Origin: Methylobacterium sp. 77 | GTDB lineage: Bacteria; Pseudomonadota; Alphaproteobacteria; Rhizobiales; Beijerinckiaceae | Assembly (NCBI RefSeq): GCF_000372825.1 | Contig: NZ_KB910516.1 | Location: 4,600,958 to 4,664,957, forward strand | Direction: 5' to 3' | DNA length: 64,000 nucleotides | Shown here: piece by piece, positions 61,741 to 64,000 of the stretch | How the letters are laid out: every line of letters starts with the position of its first letter | How positions within the stretch are numbered: position 1 is the first letter of the stretch | The notes under the pieces: generated by a model | Seen by the model: only the letters and a program-made list of their open reading frames with translations | Told to the model about the DNA's origin: nothing | The model's database searches: none | Program-made: the position numbers and the translations under genes

Positions 61741-62832
61741 TCAAGCCGCTTTCGACTCGGTGAGAGTCGGATAATCGACGTAGCCCTCAGGTCCCTGGCT
61801 GTACCAAGTCGCCTGAACGTCCTTGTTGAGCGGCGCGTCCGCCGCGATGCGCTCCGGCAGATCCGGGTTGGCGATGAACGGCCGGCCGAAGGCGATGGCG
61901 TCGGCCTTGCCCTCGGCGAGAGCGCCCTCGGCGGCGGCTGGGTCGTAATCGGAATTGAGGATCAGCGGGCCGCCGAAAGCCTGTTTGATAACGGGCGCGA
62001 CCGGGGGGTGGTTCGGCTTGCCGAAGGTGCCGTTCGGACCGGGCTCGCGCAATTCGAGGAAGGCGATGCCGATCTTGCCGAGAGCGGCAGCGGCGGCACC
62101 GAACAAGGCATCTGGATTCGAATCGTCTACGCCCTGGATCAAGCCGTTCGGCGACAGTCGGACACCGGTGCGATCCTTACCGATGGCATCGGACACGGTC
62201 TGGGTGATCTCCGTCAGAAGACGGATCCGGTTCTCGACGGAGCCACCGTAGCGGTCGTCGCGGTGGTTGGTGTTGTCGCGCAGGAACTGGTCGATGAGGT
62301 AGCCATTCGCCGCGTGAATTTGCACGCCGTCGAAACCGGCGGCGATGGCGTTGCGAGCGGCACGGTCGTAGTCGGCCAAAAGACGCGGGATCTCCTCGAT
62401 CGGCAGGGCTCGTGCCTCGGTGTAGGGCTGCTTGCCCTCATAGGTATGGGCCTGATCCGGCGCGGTGGTCGCGGATGAGGAGATCGGGGCCTTGCCGCCG
62501 TTGAGGCTCGGATGGACGATGCGGCCCATATGCCAGAGCTGGCAGACGATTTTGCCGCCCGCCTTGTGCACCGCCTCGACGATGGGTTTCCAGGCCTCGA
62601 CCTGCTCGTCAGACCAGATGCCCGGTGCGTAGGGCCAGCCGAGACCTTCCTGGCTGATGCCGGTGGCCTCGGTGAGAATCACGCCGGCACCAGCGCGCTG
62701 GGCATAATACTCGACCATGATCGGGGTCGGCACATGAGCCCTGGTGGCACGGCCGCGCGTGAGCGGAGCCATGAAGATGCGGTTCTTGGCGTCGATCGCG
62801 CCGATACGGATCGGATCGTTCAGTGAAGGCAT
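61741..62832 (-). CDS. Old yellow enzyme family ene-reductase (NADH:flavin oxidoreductase)
   Basis: 363 aa from the ATG at 62832. FMN-dependent TIM barrel: start RIGAIDAKNRIFMAPLTRGRAT, the EATGISQEGLGWPYAPGIW loop, QLWHMGRIVHPS, the substrate-binding His-Ala-Ala-Asn in FDGVQIHAANGYLIDQFL and NHRDDRYGGSVENR, and a C-terminal FGRPFIANPDLPER phosphate site. Reduces activated C=C, nitro esters or quinones with NAD(P)H. Upstream frame to 63057 is not supported. The IS5 copy lies 230 bases upstream and might affect its promoter. Confidence 0.95.
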   Translation of the reverse strand: MPSLNDPIRIGAIDAKNRIFMAPLTRGRATRAHVPTPIMVEYYAQRAGAGVILTEATGISQEGLGWPYAPGIWSDEQVEAWKPIVEAVHKAGGKIVCQLWHMGRIVHPSLNGGKAPISSSATTAPDQAHTYEGKQPYTEARALPIEEIPRLLADYDRAARNAIAAGFDGVQIHAANGYLIDQFLRDNTNHRDDRYGGSVENRIRLLTEITQTVSDAIGKDRTGVRLSPNGLIQGVDDSNPDALFGAAAAALGKIGIAFLELREPGPNGTFGKPNHPPVAPVIKQAFGGPLILNSDYDPAAAEGALAEGKADAIAFGRPFIANPDLPERIAADAPLNKDVQATWYSQGPEGYVDYPTLTESKAA

Positions 62833-63059
62833 GAAGCTCTTTCTCGGCGGTGATACGGGCATGGCGGCGCGACCATCCCGGCCACGTCGTCGATGCCCGT
62901 AGTTAAGTCCCGCACGGATGAGCGTCAGGGGCACAGCGAGATGGTGCGGCACCGCCTGTGCGGCGCCGCACGCGTGAGTTTTATATTGGCTGCGTCCTAC
63001 GCCCCGATCCGCTCGCACTCGTCCTTGCTCGGAACTCTCCGCAGACCCTTCTCCCACTA

Positions 63060-63886
63060 GGCTCGGGACTCATAACCAGTAGCTGACGGTAGCGGCGATG
63101 CAGACGGCAGCCAGGTAGTTGGTGGCCGACCGGTCGTATCGCGTGGCGATGCGGCGGAAGTCCTTGAGGCGTCCGAACATGCGCTCGATGGCGTTGCGGC
63201 CCTTGTACAGGACGGGGGAGAAGCACGGCTTCCATCGCCGGTTGGACTTGGGCGGGATGTTGGGTGCCGCTCCCGTCGCCTCGATCTGACGACGGATGGC
63301 GTCGCTGTCGTAGCCCTTGTCGGCCAGCATGATCCGGCACGCCGGCGCGCGCTCCAGGAGTTGCGCTCCCGCCTTGCAGTCCGCCACCTGTCCGCCCGTC
63401 AGCAGGAAGGCGAGCGGGCGGCAGAACCGGTCGGTGAGGGCGTGGATCTTGGTGGTGCGTCCACCCCGCGAGCGGCCGATGGCTTGGCTTTGCTCCCCCC
63501 CTTTCCACCGGAGGCGCAGCGATGCGCCTTCACGGCCGAGGAGTCGATCAGCACCTGGGAAGGTGGCCCACCTGCACGGGCCAGGGTCTCGAACAGATCA
63601 CCCCAGACCCCCTTGGCCGCCCAACGCACGAAGCGATTGTAGAGGGTCTTCTTCGGGCCGTAGATTTCCCGCGGGGCATCCGTCCAACGCCCACCTGACT
63701 TCAACACGTGGATGATCCCGCTGATCACGCGTCGGTCGTCGACACGCTCCTTGCCCCGGGTGTCTGTCGGCAGGTGCGGAGCGATCTTCGCAAACTGCTC
63801 GTCGGTCAACCAAAACTCGGCCATCGGCGCCTCCTTCACCTGGAAGGAATCACAGACACGCCCGCCAAGCCAAATTTATGGGTCTA
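63060..63886 (-). mobile_element. IS5-family insertion sequence, copy 2 (inverted), interrupted at one tip
   Basis: Same element as 53956-54787, in opposite orientation. The right end (GGCTCGGGACTCATAA) starts at 63060 next to TA. The other end stops at TA 63885-63886 inside the terminal repeat, where an IS630 copy begins; the outermost five bases (GGCTC) are displaced beyond it, outside the window. Confidence 0.9.
63070..63824 (-). CDS. IS5-family transposase produced by -1 frameshift (copy 2)
   Basis: Protein sequence identical to the transposase at 54023-54777. Start ATG 63824 with GGAGG upstream; the G7 slippery run on this strand is retained, so the -1 shift joins the first frame (which alone stops at 63399) to the second, ending at 63070. 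The DDE residues are intact (VLIDSSAV, LADKGYDS, NAIERMFGR). Confidence 0.92.
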
Positions 63887-64000
63887 GAGCATTTTCGGTT
63901 TAATCTGGTTCGTATCCTGCGGCGGCGAAGAAGTTGGCGCACTCGTCAGGTGTGACGGTGTCGACGAGGCGTCCGATGGCCGACCACAAACCCTCGACGG
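63887..64000 (-). mobile_element. IS630-family insertion sequence, copy 2 (3' end only)
   Basis: Begins GAGCATTTTCGGTTT at 63887, the right inverted repeat of the IS630 element at 54790-55837. The 114 bases visible are identical to that copy by eye and contain the last 33 codons of its transposase (stop at 63900-63902). It runs off the window end. It is inserted at the TA inside the IS5 terminal repeat. Confidence 0.9.
63900..64000 (-). CDS. IS630-family transposase, C-terminal end (partial)
   Basis: Minus-strand frame encoding VEGLWSAIGRLVDTV...ECANFFAAAGYEPD, identical to the end of the transposase at 55824. Cut by the window boundary, so nothing can be said about its upstream frame. Confidence 0.88.
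   Translation of the reverse strand, partial: VEGLWSAIGRLVDTVTPDECANFFAAAGYEPD

Overview
The window is about two-thirds G+C and looks like chromosome of an alphaproteobacterium of the order Hyphomicrobiales, most likely a Methylobacterium/Methylorubrum relative. The evidence is the replication-origin neighbourhood (rpsT, dnaA, dnaN, recF with coaBC, ubiB, ubiE and mutM close by), alphaproteobacterial families (FliX, DUF1192, DUF2852, a short DksA with a degenerate zinc finger, a Porin_2-type N-terminus) and a PQQ-dependent dehydrogenase-like protein. No species can be named from the sequence alone.

Layout. 1-7 kb: a DksA-like regulator, a large hybrid histidine kinase and a flagellar block (fliX divergent from flgI, a FlgJ-type rod-binding protein, a FlgN-like protein) with a good sigma-54-type promoter in front of flgI. 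7-18 kb: envelope and housekeeping genes, namely a short porin-like protein, grxD, DUF29, bolA, purL, recQ, a LysE exporter and a DUF5993/DsbB pair. 17.6-22.5 kb: recF, dnaN, dnaA and rpsT on the minus strand, with a plausible but unproven oriC between dnaA and rpsT. 22.9-33.4 kb: GST, VOC, coaBC, ubiB, ubiE, mutM, a YidB-like protein and uvrB. 33.4-38.6 kb: a plus-strand run of enzymes (VOC, transglutaminase-like, PRISE-type SDR, ankyrin, PQQ-dehydrogenase-like), two of which have changed residues at expected catalytic positions. 38.7-48.7 kb: thioesterase, deoB, a double-ATPase ABC protein, a lytic transglycosylase, a lipoprotein esterase, a TetR regulator with a palindromic operator candidate, DUF2852, upp and a quinone oxidoreductase.

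48.8-56.8 kb is an accessory island of lower G+C. Two probable cell-surface glycan genes (a GSCFA-domain protein and a GT61 glycosyltransferase) sit among decayed IS701-, IS3- and IS1182-type transposase relics. One intact IS5-family and one intact IS630-family element lie inside the IS1182 relic. Core genes resume at 56.9 kb (prfC, SDR, tRNA-Gln, HAD phosphatase, old yellow enzyme), interrupted by an AT-rich gene-poor stretch just after the tRNA. The window ends in a second, inverted copy of the same IS5 element, with a second IS630 copy inserted into its outermost terminal bases.

I did not find a convincing new multi-gene defence or biosynthetic system. The items most worth a second look are the PQQ-dehydrogenase homologue with Gly at the catalytic Asp position, its neighbours (a PRISE reductase and a transglutaminase-like protein lacking the catalytic His), the GSCFA/GT61 island, the nested insertion sequences, and the TetR and sigma-54 sites.
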